Shown here piece by piece: positions 23,839 through 31,415 of a stretch of DNA of 35,002 bases (its first letter is position 1; the number at the start of each line of letters is the position of its first letter). The stretch spans positions 1-35,002 of the forward strand of contig JALWYS010000197.1 of the NCBI GenBank assembly GCA_027003115.1, read 5' to 3'. The stretch comes from Deltaproteobacteria bacterium (GTDB lineage: Bacteria > Desulfobacterota > Dissulfuribacteria > Dissulfuribacterales > QOAL01). The notes under the pieces were generated by a model. That model saw nothing but the letters and a program-made list of their open reading frames with translations, searched no databases and was not told where the DNA came from. Made by a program: the position numbers and the translations under genes.

Positions 23839-24911
23839 TATTCAGCACTCCTTAAGGCCAATCCACTGGCAATAGCCATCTGAGGTGAAACGCTGGCCAG
23901 ATATTTTTCATCAATGCTTTTATCTGCCTTTTTGCTGTTAAAGGCATTGAGCCTCCTGGTTTCAAGACCAAGCGAGTCACTGAAATAATCCTCAATGCCA
24001 GATAACATGGATGTGCCTCCACTAATAAAGACACACGTAGGGAATTCCTCTGGAGGAGAACTAGACTTGAAAAAACTTATGGCCTTTTTGATCTCCTTGG
24101 TCCAAAGACTGGTCATGTCTTGAACCACCTCACCAATCTCTCTGGCAAGGACCTTATCCTTAGTACCCCCTATTTTTACTGCCTCTGCGTCCTCACGATT
24201 AAGACCAGTTGCATCCTGGATGGCTTCGGTAAGCTGTTCGCCGCCCATGGTCATGTCCCTGGTAAAAATGGGCATGCCCTTTTTCACTATGTTCAAATTG
24301 GTCTTGCTCGCCCCTATGTCTATAAGAACCGCCGGCTCCTCCACCTTCCCAAAGGCAAGCTCAAAGGCGTTAACCAGGGTGAAGGCGTCCACGTCTATTA
24401 CAGATGGAGTAAGCCCCACCCCTTCAAGGAGATTTGCATATTCGTCCACAATCTCCTTCTTGGCTGCTACAAGAAAAATGTCGCTACCGCCGTTGTCAGC
24501 CTCATAGGTCTTAAGGATACTGAAATCTATGTATACGTCTGAAATTTCAAAGGGAACGTATTTTTCGGACTCGATGATCAGGTTTTCCTCAATCTCTCGT
24601 TCACTCATGTAAGGTACATGAATTTTCTTTACGATTACGGAATAGCCTGAAATGGATGTGGAGGCCTTTTTTAAGGAGGGCTGTAGGTTTGATATGATTT
24701 TTTCTAAGACCTCCTGGACCATATCAAGCTCCTTTATGGAGCCGTCAACGATTGCTCCCTGCGGCAGAAGAGCCCTGCCAACTTTTTTGACTTGCATGTT
24801 GCCACCGTTTCCAGAAAACTCTACAACCTTAATGGTGTGTGAGCCCAAATCGACACCAAGAGTAAGTTGTGGCCTTTTTTTGAATAGCCCTTTTAAATTA
24901 AATTTTTTCAT
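23838..24911 (-). CDS. pilM: PilM, FtsA-like type IV pilus ATPase
   Basis: Cytoplasmic actin-fold protein that forms the inner base of the pilus machine. The ATP-binding elements are visible: LGVDLGSHTIKVVEF, VLIDIGASKTNLNIV, and CVFISGGTSMLSGIEDYF; the DMTMGGEQLTEAI and YVPFEI stretches are characteristic of PilM. 357 residues match the family. First gene of a six-gene operon (pilM, pilN, pilO, pilP, TPR, secretin). AAAGGG lies just before the ATG. It is divergent from lepA over a 171-base A/T-rich gap. Confidence 0.95.
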   Translation of the reverse strand: MKKFNLKGLFKKRPQLTLGVDLGSHTIKVVEFSGNGGNMQVKKVGRALLPQGAIVDGSIKELDMVQEVLEKIISNLQPSLKKASTSISGYSVIVKKIHVPYMSEREIEENLIIESEKYVPFEISDVYIDFSILKTYEADNGGSDIFLVAAKKEIVDEYANLLEGVGLTPSVIDVDAFTLVNAFELAFGKVEEPAVLIDIGASKTNLNIVKKGMPIFTRDMTMGGEQLTEAIQDATGLNREDAEAVKIGGTKDKVLAREIGEVVQDMTSLWTKEIKKAISFFKSSSPPEEFPTCVFISGGTSMLSGIEDYFSDSLGLETRRLNAFNSKKADKSIDEKYLASVSPQMAIASGLALRSAE

Positions 24912-24994
24912 AACCCTTTAAAAATTTCCCCGTAATCTTCATGTTATTATCTTGTTCGGCATGAGCATTTTTTTTCTAAAGCACTCTGAAAGAC

Positions 24995-25022
24995 TTGTTA
25001 AAAAAATTTTGCTAATTATCAT
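24995..25022 (+). promoter_or_regulatory. Candidate promoter for lepA-lepB
   Basis: TTGTTA (24995-25000), 16 bases and TATCAT (25017-25022) lie about 60 bases before the lepA ATG in the A/T-rich pilM-lepA gap. Matches to consensus are partial (4/6 and 4/6), so this is a weak prediction. Confidence 0.35.
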
Positions 25023-25082
25023 TACAACCGTTAATTATGAAACCCTCAAAAAACATTTAACTATTTGAAAATTTTAAAAATT

Positions 25083-26882
25083 ATGAAATTTGATATAAAC
25101 CGCATAAGAAATTTTTCCATAATTGCCCATATAGACCATGGCAAATCCACATTGGCCGACAGGATACTGGAGTTTACAGGTAGTGTGACTGCCAGAGAGA
25201 TGAAAAAGCAATTCCTGGACCAGATGGATATTGAGAGGGAACGAGGTATTACCATAAAGGCACAAACAGCCCGGCTGTTTTACGATTCAAGGGATGGAAA
25301 TCGCTACCTGTTAAACCTCATAGATACCCCTGGCCATGTTGATTTTTCCTACGAGGTGTCAAGAAGCCTTGCGGCATGTGAAGGGGCCTTGCTGGTTGTT
25401 GACGCAACCCAAGGGGTGGAGGCCCAGACCTTGGCCAATGTCTATCTTGCCCTGGAAAATGATCTGGAAATTATCCCGGTACTAAACAAGATAGATCTTC
25501 CCAGTGCAGATCCAGAAGCGGTCGCTCAACAAATTGAAGACATCATTGGGCTAGATGCCTCGGACGCCATTTTGGTAAGCGCCAAGGAAGGCATAGGTAC
25601 CCAAGCGGTTTTGGAGGCCATTGTCAACAAGATTCCCCCTCCAAAGGGTGCTCCAGATGCTCCACTAAAGGCCTTGATATTTGATTCCTGGTTTGATTCA
25701 TATCAGGGGGCTATAGTCCTGGTCCGCGTTGTACAGGGTACCATCAAAAAGGGCATGCAGCTTATGATGATGTCAAATGGCAAAAGATACGAGGCGCTTA
25801 GAATCGGAGTGTTCGCTCCTCAAAGCATAGACGTTGACGCCCTTGGTCCGGGAGAGGTCGGTTTCGTGGTGGCAGGAATAAAAAATGTAAGAGACACCCA
25901 GATTGGAGATACACTCACAGAGGTCAAAAGGCCTGCAAAGGAGCCGCTTCCAGGTTTTAAACCCGTAAAACCCATGGTCTTTTGCGGACTCTATCCAGTA
26001 GACACAGGTCAATACGATCAACTGAAGGAGGCTGTTGAAAAACTTTGGCTTAATGACCCTGCCTTTACTTACGAGCCAGAAAGCTCAACGGCCCTGGGAT
26101 TTGGCTTTCGCTGCGGATTTCTTGGGCTTCTTCACATGGATATCGTACAGGAAAGGCTTGAAAGGGAATTTGAACTCACCTTAATAACTACTGCTCCGGC
26201 AGTGGCCTACAAGGTAGAACTTACATCAGGTGAGGAAATCACCATACACAACCCTGCACAAATGCCCGATCCCGGGAAGATTAAAACCATCTCCGAGCCT
26301 TACGTGGAGATGGAAATTTACGTGCCAAAGGAGTTTGTAGGGCCTGTAATGAGTCTTTGTGACGAAAAGAGGGGCAAACAGAAGGACATGACATATCTCA
26401 CTTCTGAAAGGGTGCTTCTAAAATATGAGCTGCCTTTTAATGAGATAGTCCTTGATTTTTACGACAGGCTCAAGTCGGTAAGCCGGGGATACGCTTCAAT
26501 TGATTACGATTTTCTTGAATACAGGCCAGCAGAGCTGGTGAAGCTCGATATCCTCATTAACAAGCAACCAGTGGATGCCCTTTCTGTCATAGTTCACAAG
26601 GAAAAGGCCTACTATAGGGGAAGGGACCTTGTTTCAAAGCTTAGAAAAATCATTCCCAGGCAGCTCTTCGAGGTGGTGATTCAGGCTGCAATAGGGAGCA
26701 AGGTCATAGCCAGGGAAAGAATACCTCCCCTCAGAAAGGATGTTACTGCAAAATGCTACGGCGGAGATATTACCAGGAAGCGAAAGCTACTTGAAAAACA
26801 AAAGGAAGGCAAAAAACGCATGAAGCAGGTTGGACAGATAGAGATTCCTCAAGAGGCATTCCTTAGCGTCCTCAAGGTATAG
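25083..26882 (+). CDS. lepA: LepA (elongation factor 4)
   Basis: Ribosome-associated GTPase that acts on translation initiation or back-translocation. G1 [10 protein letters not shown]2 RGITIK, G3 DTPGHVDF, G4 NKID and G5 SAKEG are all present, with the LepA-specific C-terminal domain ([27 protein letters not shown]). The ORF track starts at TTG 25065; ATG 25083 ([20 protein letters not shown]) gives 599 residues, the usual LepA length. No Shine-Dalgarno sequence is visible before either start, the leader being A/T-rich. It is followed by lepB after 53 bases, the same order as in E. coli. Confidence 0.97.
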   Translation: MKFDINRIRNFSIIAHIDHGKSTLADRILEFTGSVTAREMKKQFLDQMDIERERGITIKAQTARLFYDSRDGNRYLLNLIDTPGHVDFSYEVSRSLAACEGALLVVDATQGVEAQTLANVYLALENDLEIIPVLNKIDLPSADPEAVAQQIEDIIGLDASDAILVSAKEGIGTQAVLEAIVNKIPPPKGAPDAPLKALIFDSWFDSYQGAIVLVRVVQGTIKKGMQLMMMSNGKRYEALRIGVFAPQSIDVDALGPGEVGFVVAGIKNVRDTQIGDTLTEVKRPAKEPLPGFKPVKPMVFCGLYPVDTGQYDQLKEAVEKLWLNDPAFTYEPESSTALGFGFRCGFLGLLHMDIVQERLEREFELTLITTAPAVAYKVELTSGEEITIHNPAQMPDPGKIKTISEPYVEMEIYVPKEFVGPVMSLCDEKRGKQKDMTYLTSERVLLKYELPFNEIVLDFYDRLKSVSRGYASIDYDFLEYRPAELVKLDILINKQPVDALSVIVHKEKAYYRGRDLVSKLRKIIPRQLFEVVIQAAIGSKVIARERIPPLRKDVTAKCYGGDITRKRKLLEKQKEGKKRMKQVGQIEIPQEAFLSVLKV

Positions 26883-26935
26883 TTCCCTCTTTCAGCCTTG
26901 CCAATCCAATATTCAAGAACTAACATAGCACGGTC

Positions 26936-27601
26936 ATGAAACCGAGCAGACCAAAAGAGCCCTTCTTATCCCCTTTTTCCATCTCCTTTCCGCCAGACAG
27001 GAATACCATAAAGGAATACACCCAGGCGGTACTTATTGCGCTTGTCATAGCGCTTTTCGTCCGTACTTTTATAGTTCAGGCCTTTAAGATTCCTTCTGGC
27101 TCAATGATTCAGACTTTGCTTATTGGAGACCACATTCTTGTAAATAAATTCATATATGGAGTTAAAAATCCCCTCACCAGGGAGACTTGGGTCAAGATGG
27201 GAGACCCAAAACGAGGGGATGTGATAGTTTTCATTTTTCCTCTGGAAAAAGACAAGGATTTTATAAAAAGGGTCATTGGTGTCGGAGGCGATACCATAAA
27301 GATCGTCAACAAAAAGGTCTTCGTCAACGGCAAACCTTTTAAAGACCCTCCCGGTGTACAGCATACTGATCCCAATATACTGCCTGCAGGCGTGAGTCCC
27401 CGGGACAATCTTGGCCCCATAAAGGTCCCTGAAGGAAAACTCTTTGTCATGGGGGATAACAGGGATCAAAGCTTTGACAGCAGGTTTTGGGGATTTGTTC
27501 CTGTAAGGGATGTAAAGGGAAAGGCATTTATCATTTATTTTAGCTGGAACCCTGATACAAAAAGGATAAGATGGAATCGGGTAGGCCACTTGATAAAATA
27601 A
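26936..27601 (+). CDS. lepB: Signal peptidase I
   Basis: Membrane serine protease that cleaves Sec/Tat signal peptides. One N-terminal membrane segment (QAVLIALVIALFVRTFIV) is followed by the catalytic box FKIPSGSMIQTLLIGD (nucleophile about Ser56) and the general-base box FIKRVIGVGGD (Lys about 111), then MGDNRDQSFDSRFWGFV. The 221-residue length matches a single-anchor type of the enzyme. No clear ribosome site precedes the ATG; coupling with lepA (53 bases upstream) is likely. The stop lies 16 bases from that of the convergent ABC permease gene. Confidence 0.95.
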   Translation: MKPSRPKEPFLSPFSISFPPDRNTIKEYTQAVLIALVIALFVRTFIVQAFKIPSGSMIQTLLIGDHILVNKFIYGVKNPLTRETWVKMGDPKRGDVIVFIFPLEKDKDFIKRVIGVGGDTIKIVNKKVFVNGKPFKDPPGVQHTDPNILPAGVSPRDNLGPIKVPEGKLFVMGDNRDQSFDSRFWGFVPVRDVKGKAFIIYFSWNPDTKRIRWNRVGHLIK

Positions 27602-27617
27602 TCCTATCCAAATGCCT

Positions 27618-28355
27618 TCAGGCCATAAGACGTTTCTTCACCATCTTCCCTAACCATTCAAGGCTTAACAGATAAAAAGAGGAACAAAGCCCAATATACA
27701 AAAGGCACGAAAGTATTGCTGCCAGGTTGTTCTGGTAAAGGGCCTTTCTTATTACGTAGCCTATCCCCATGGTAGCTGCCAGAAACTCTGCCACAATGGT
27801 GCCAACCATGGCCAGGGTGGCGCTTCCTGCTATAACCGTTATTATCTTGTCAAGGTTTTCAAACACCCTGATCCTGATTTCCATGATGCTGTCCAGGCGG
27901 CCAGTCTGTTTAAAAAAATGCTCCACGTCCTGAACAGGCTCAGAAAAGATACCTAAAAAATTTAGGAGCAAGGGAAAGTAGCATATGATGGTGGCTATCA
28001 GGAGTCTTGAGGCCAGGCCATCTCCCAGGAATATGAAAACAAGGGGCGCTATTGCCACGACCGGATATGCCTGGAGATTGTACGCTGCAGTTTTAACGAT
28101 ATTTGAAAGGACTGAGCCGCTTCTTGCTGCAAAGGCCACAACGGCGGCAAGCACAATGGCAAGGAAGTGACCTCCTATTGCAACTAGCAGGGTATTGAGG
28201 GCAGGCATGAGGAAGTTGCGCCATTTCTGGCAAATCATTGTTATTATCTCATTTGGAGGGGGAATGAGGTAGTCGGAAAGGCCTGCTACATACTTGACTC
28301 CCTCAAGGATCAAAAGGCCAATCAAAAATATGAGAAGGAACTGAAAAAGCCTCAC
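27618..28355 (-). CDS. ABC transporter permease (SsuC/TauC-like)
   Basis: A 245-residue membrane protein with about six transmembrane segments. The cytoplasmic coupling loop is recognisable as VGTIVAEFLAATMGIGYVI, the EAA-type motif of binding-protein-dependent importers in the nitrate/sulfonate/taurine group. It starts with GTG overlapping the stop of the ATPase gene (GTGA). No substrate-binding protein gene is next to it, so the substrate cannot be named. It converges on lepB with a 16-base gap and no terminator. Confidence 0.85.
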   Translation of the reverse strand: MRLFQFLLIFLIGLLILEGVKYVAGLSDYLIPPPNEIITMICQKWRNFLMPALNTLLVAIGGHFLAIVLAAVVAFAARSGSVLSNIVKTAAYNLQAYPVVAIAPLVFIFLGDGLASRLLIATIICYFPLLLNFLGIFSEPVQDVEHFFKQTGRLDSIMEIRIRVFENLDKIITVIAGSATLAMVGTIVAEFLAATMGIGYVIRKALYQNNLAAILSCLLYIGLCSSFYLLSLEWLGKMVKKRLMA

Positions 28356-29092
28356 GTTTCACCCTCTGGATTCTGACCTGTGGAGGCCGCCTTAAGCACT
28401 TTCAAAATCGTTGCTTGAAGGGCTTTTTCGCTTCCATAGCCTTCTTTCTGTTTTTTGGTTGTGTCAAGTCCCTTGATTTCAACAAGTCTTCCTTTTGTTA
28501 CACCATAAGCAGGAATAACGAAGATCTTTTTGGAATAAAGACAAACCTCTTCCACGTTATGGGATATGTAGAATAAGATGGTGTCTTTTCCAAAACGCTC
28601 CTTTATGACAGCAAGAATGTGGTTCCTTGACGGCTCATCAACATTTGCTAGCACCTCGTCACAAATAAGCATGTCAAAGTCCTGGACAAGGTACCTGATG
28701 AGATTTGCCCTGTTTTTTTGCCCCATGGAAAGCCTGAAAAACTTCTTGTTAACATAGTCAGACAGGCCAAATTCACTTACGAAATAGTCTAACTCAGCCC
28801 TAGAAGACCTTGGCGAGACCACCTTAGCCAGGTGTTCACCCACACTGAGCCAACCTGGAAGTCTCTCTGTATTGTAGGTTAGGAGGATATTATCAAGATT
28901 TGTAATAGAAATGGAACCGGCCCCTGGTTCCAAAAATCCTGCAATTATTCTTGCGAGAGTGGACTTGCCGCAGCCTGAAAAACCGAAAAGGGAATAAAAA
29001 CCAGGGCCTGATATACGAAAACTTATGTTTTCAAAAAGAGGGTATTCTGCCTCCCTATAGCCAAAGCTGATGTTTTGGGCAGAAATTTCCAC
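28352..29092 (-). CDS. ABC transporter ATP-binding protein with a degenerate Q-loop
   Basis: A 246-residue ATPase. Walker A is GFSGCGKST, Walker B is MLICDEVLANVDE, the signature is LSMGQKNRANL (LSMGQ instead of LSGGQ) and a switch His is in YISHNVEE. The usual Q-loop (VFQxxxLLPW) reads ILLTYNTERLPGW here, with no clear glutamine. GTG start; no visible ribosome site. It follows the YkgJ-type gene by 24 bases and overlaps the permease by four, so it is an operon with both. Substrate is unknown. Confidence 0.85.
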   Translation of the reverse strand: MEISAQNISFGYREAEYPLFENISFRISGPGFYSLFGFSGCGKSTLARIIAGFLEPGAGSISITNLDNILLTYNTERLPGWLSVGEHLAKVVSPRSSRAELDYFVSEFGLSDYVNKKFFRLSMGQKNRANLIRYLVQDFDMLICDEVLANVDEPSRNHILAVIKERFGKDTILFYISHNVEEVCLYSKKIFVIPAYGVTKGRLVEIKGLDTTKKQKEGYGSEKALQATILKVLKAASTGQNPEGET

Positions 29093-29116
29093 TTAACAAT
29101 GTCTTATCTAGGTATA

Positions 29117-30025
29117 TTATCTGCGCCCCTTGGCAAGGCGTTCAAGCCGTCTGCGCCTTTTCTTCCTGCGTTTTATTATCTTTTTTACAGTGGCATTAAG
29201 GATATCTTCACGAAGCTTTACGACTTCGGACTCCGCTCCAAAGACCGCCACCTTGAGATATTCAAAGCCAAACTGCATGAGCTCCACATCATCCTCAAGA
29301 ATCTTTCTGAGGACCTTGCTGTCAACCTTATATGTATCCAGGAAACGGCTTTCAAATACGAAGCTTCTGAACCTCTCCATATTGGTTGAAACCATAAAAA
29401 AAAGCTCCCTTGCCTTTGGGGGCATTTCGGTCTCTTCTCCAAAGGAGCGTTTTCTAAGAAGAAGTTCCATCCATTCCCGATTCATTCGGTCGTAGAAGTC
29501 AGAGCCTTGATCCTGCCTCCACGACTCAATGGTCCACTCGGTATCTTCATTAAAGCCCTTGCAATGAGGCTCCTTTACGAGAAAGAAAAATTCCTCCTCC
29601 TCACCGGCATGCTTTTCCTGCTGACGAAGACTGGCAAGACCAACAGGATAATAGCGGCAACAAACAGGTCTGTCTGTATAGACCTGACATCCGTCCTTTG
29701 TGACAAAGGGGCACCTTCCCCCTTCATCCTCAAGCATCTTGAGCCGTGCAACAGGGATCCTGGTTATGCCCAAAAGCTCAGGTTCGGTATAAAGCCTCAA
29801 AAAAAGATCCGATGACAGGCCCAGCCGGTGCTTCAATCTTATTATGTCATAAGGGGTGAGGATTATATTCATGTTACGACAGCACTTGGTAAAACAGCTT
29901 ACCCCAGGATAGCAGCGAAACTTGAACTTGCTGTCCCGGTCAAGCCTTACCGGATCAACCACGCTGTCTTTTTGCCCTTTTTTAAGGGCCTTATCTATTC
30001 TCTTTTCTAGGTGTTTAAGTGACAT
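29117..30025 (-). CDS. YkgJ-family cysteine-cluster protein
   Basis: A 302-residue YkgJ-type protein, a group thought to bind zinc or an Fe-S cluster through conserved cysteines. The cluster is visible in two blocks: CYPGVSCFTKCCRNMNIILTPYDI near residue 40 and CPFVTKDGCQVYTDRPVCCRYYPVG near residue 105. The C-terminus is a very basic tail (KKIIKRRKKRRRRLERLAKGRR) that could bind nucleic acid or the membrane. It is the first gene of a transcription unit with the ABC ATPase and permease. A similar cluster is fused to the phosphatase at 15082, so the window has two. The reaction is unknown. Confidence 0.85.
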   Translation of the reverse strand: MSLKHLEKRIDKALKKGQKDSVVDPVRLDRDSKFKFRCYPGVSCFTKCCRNMNIILTPYDIIRLKHRLGLSSDLFLRLYTEPELLGITRIPVARLKMLEDEGGRCPFVTKDGCQVYTDRPVCCRYYPVGLASLRQQEKHAGEEEEFFFLVKEPHCKGFNEDTEWTIESWRQDQGSDFYDRMNREWMELLLRKRSFGEETEMPPKARELFFMVSTNMERFRSFVFESRFLDTYKVDSKVLRKILEDDVELMQFGFEYLKVAVFGAESEVVKLREDILNATVKKIIKRRKKRRRRLERLAKGRR

Positions 30026-30124
30026 AGCCTGCTCTTTTTTCGATTTTTGATATTCAAAGCCTTGCCAGTCTAAACTAGATGAAAGGCCCAGGCAACAGTT
30101 ATAAATCTTGAGCGGTTGCGGCTT

Positions 30125-30715
30125 TCAAAAATTTTCGCGGCTTTTAATTTTCTTAAAATCTTCAACAGTATTTACATTGGTCAGGCAAAGCTCAAGATTA
30201 ATTTCATCCCCCACCTCATCGTGGCCAACGATCTTGACGGGCACCTTATTTAAAAGCTCACTCATCTTGTAGGCCTTTTTCTCGATAAGCCCCTCTATGA
30301 TGGGCAAAAGGCTCTTGTGGTATCTGGCATGAAGTGGATGTAGTCTTCCATTCGCCTTTGGTATTACAACAGGTTCAGAGGCTTTGAAATCTATAAGAAA
30401 TTTAATAAGCCTTGGATCAAGAAGCGGCATGTCACAGGCCACAAGAAGCACTTCTGGAAATGAAATGGCCTTTAATACCGAATAGAGACCTCCCATTGGT
30501 CCGATGCCCTTTTTTTTATCAGGAATCTTGGGTATATCCAGCCAGTTATAGTCTGATGGATTTTTTAAAGAAAGAACCACATTATCTGTAACAGTTAATG
30601 CCTTCTGAATTATATCTTCAATAAGGGTCTTGCCCCTCCATTTAACAAGGGCCTTGTTCGTGCCAAATCTACTGCTTTCCCCTCCAGCCATTACAACAAC
30701 TACACAGTCTTCCAT
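30125..30715 (-). CDS. mobA: MobA, molybdenum cofactor guanylyltransferase
   Basis: Attaches GMP from GTP to molybdopterin to give the bis-MGD cofactor used by DMSO-reductase-family enzymes. The nucleotide-binding start VVVMAGGESSRFGTNKALVKWRGKTLIE and the metal-site region LLVACDMPLLDPRLI are clear. 196 residues is typical. Other moco genes are not in the window. The gene is divergent from the initiator tRNA over a 103-base gap, and ends 99 bases before the YkgJ gene. Presence suggests the cell makes molybdo- or tungsto-enzymes. Confidence 0.9.
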   Translation of the reverse strand: MEDCVVVVMAGGESSRFGTNKALVKWRGKTLIEDIIQKALTVTDNVVLSLKNPSDYNWLDIPKIPDKKKGIGPMGGLYSVLKAISFPEVLLVACDMPLLDPRLIKFLIDFKASEPVVIPKANGRLHPLHARYHKSLLPIIEGLIEKKAYKMSELLNKVPVKIVGHDEVGDEINLELCLTNVNTVEDFKKIKSRENF

Positions 30716-30772
30716 TTTCTCTTTATCCTATCACTCATCTTTTTTTCCACTTGTGGCACAAAGAAACTACTA

Positions 30773-30801
30773 TTGACAACCACCTCCTTGGTGATTATTT
30801 A
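30773..30801 (+). promoter_or_regulatory. Promoter of the initiator tRNA
   Basis: A perfect TTGACA (30773-30778), a 17-base spacer and TATTTA (30796-30801) lie 17 bases before the mature tRNA 5' end. The spacer holds a short CACC/GGTG inverted repeat. Confidence 0.65.
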
Positions 30802-30818
30802 ATTTAACACAATTCGAT

Positions 30819-30895
<77 letters not shown>

Positions 30896-30905
30896 AGAAA
30901 ATCAC

Positions 30906-30937
30906 GGGGTTACAGCTCAAAGGTTGTAACCCTTTTT
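30906..30937 (+). terminator. Rho-independent terminator of the tRNA
   Basis: GGGTTACA (30907-30914) and TGTAACCC (30925-30932) form a perfect 8-bp stem with a 10-base loop, followed by TTTTT. The G at 30906 and the first T can extend it by a wobble pair. The same DNA contains the last codons and stop of the truncated hicA frame on the other strand. Confidence 0.85.
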
Positions 30938-31092
30938 AATTTGGTGCAACCCAGATGCAACCTCCATCGGTTTTGTTCCGTTCTTTCTGAAGCTGGCGCG
31001 GGTCGCGACAGATACCAATCGTGTCTGCCTCCATGTCTTATCAAAAGACATCCCATATTCTCGAGCCTTTTTATTAAATCCCTGCGTTTCAT
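30910..31092 (-). pseudogene. hicA: HicA-type toxin gene, 3' half replaced
   Basis: A 60-codon frame that begins as a normal HicA mRNA interferase: MKRRDLIKRLENMGCLLIRHGGRHDWY, including the catalytic His in the GGxH motif. After HDWY the expected beta-strand and PRHREI-type segment and the final helix are absent; the frame reads on into unrelated sequence (LSRPAPASERTEQNRW...), ending inside the tRNA terminator. The neighbouring frame also lacks the missing motif, so a single frameshift does not repair it. It starts by overlapping the hicB stop (ATGA). Most likely a truncated, non-functional toxin gene; a diverged but working short HicA is the alternative. Confidence 0.6.
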
Positions 31093-31313
31093 GCCACACG
31101 GGGTTCAGCTACTCTTCGTACATGAGGAATTTCCCCACTGTTTAAATCCTTATGCAAGTCCAAAAGGTTTTCTTTCAATTCATCCAGACTTTCTGCCTGA
31201 GTCCAATAATCAGGAAATTCCTCCAGATAACCAAGCCACCAGTCCCCTTCCTGCCAAAAGACATATCTAACTGTTTTTTCTTCAGTCATTTTTGATGCCT
31301 TCTTTTTAACCAT
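31089..31313 (-). CDS. hicB: HicB-type antitoxin
   Basis: A 74-residue short HicB-like antitoxin. The partial RNase-H-like fold is recognisable in VRYVFWQEGDWWLGYLEEFPDYWTQAESLDELKENLLDLHKDL, where the usual HicB 'P.GC.T.G.T.EEA..N..EA' pattern is changed (PDYWTQAESLDEL). No separate DNA-binding domain follows. ATG 31313 has GAGGA upstream; ATG 31289 (MTEEKTVRY) is an alternative. Stop overlaps hicA. It would neutralise HicA and repress the pair; with a broken toxin it may be an orphan. Confidence 0.75.
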   Translation of the reverse strand: MVKKKASKMTEEKTVRYVFWQEGDWWLGYLEEFPDYWTQAESLDELKENLLDLHKDLNSGEIPHVRRVAEPRVA

Positions 31314-31415
31314 CTATTATTAAATCCTCAGTCAATGTTTTGCATAACTGACCGGACTCACTTACTCTGACACAGAGGACTCAACCGTTTTTTAAAAAAG
31401 CAACTCTTTTAAAAA

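Noticed and set aside
24120-24542. 140-aa plus-strand ORF opposite pilM
   Set aside because: It lies fully inside a well-supported pilM gene, has no ribosome site or family match, and its composition is that of a reverse-strand shadow.
30720-30800. Short minus-strand ORF of about 27 codons after an AAGGAGG-like sequence upstream of mobA
   Set aside because: The apparent ribosome site falls within the tRNA promoter spacer and is too close to the GTG; the peptide is featureless and overlaps the mobA start.
31360-31380. CTCTG-ACA-CAGAG hairpin after the helicase gene as a terminator
   Set aside because: Stem is only 5 bp and no T-run follows on the minus strand.
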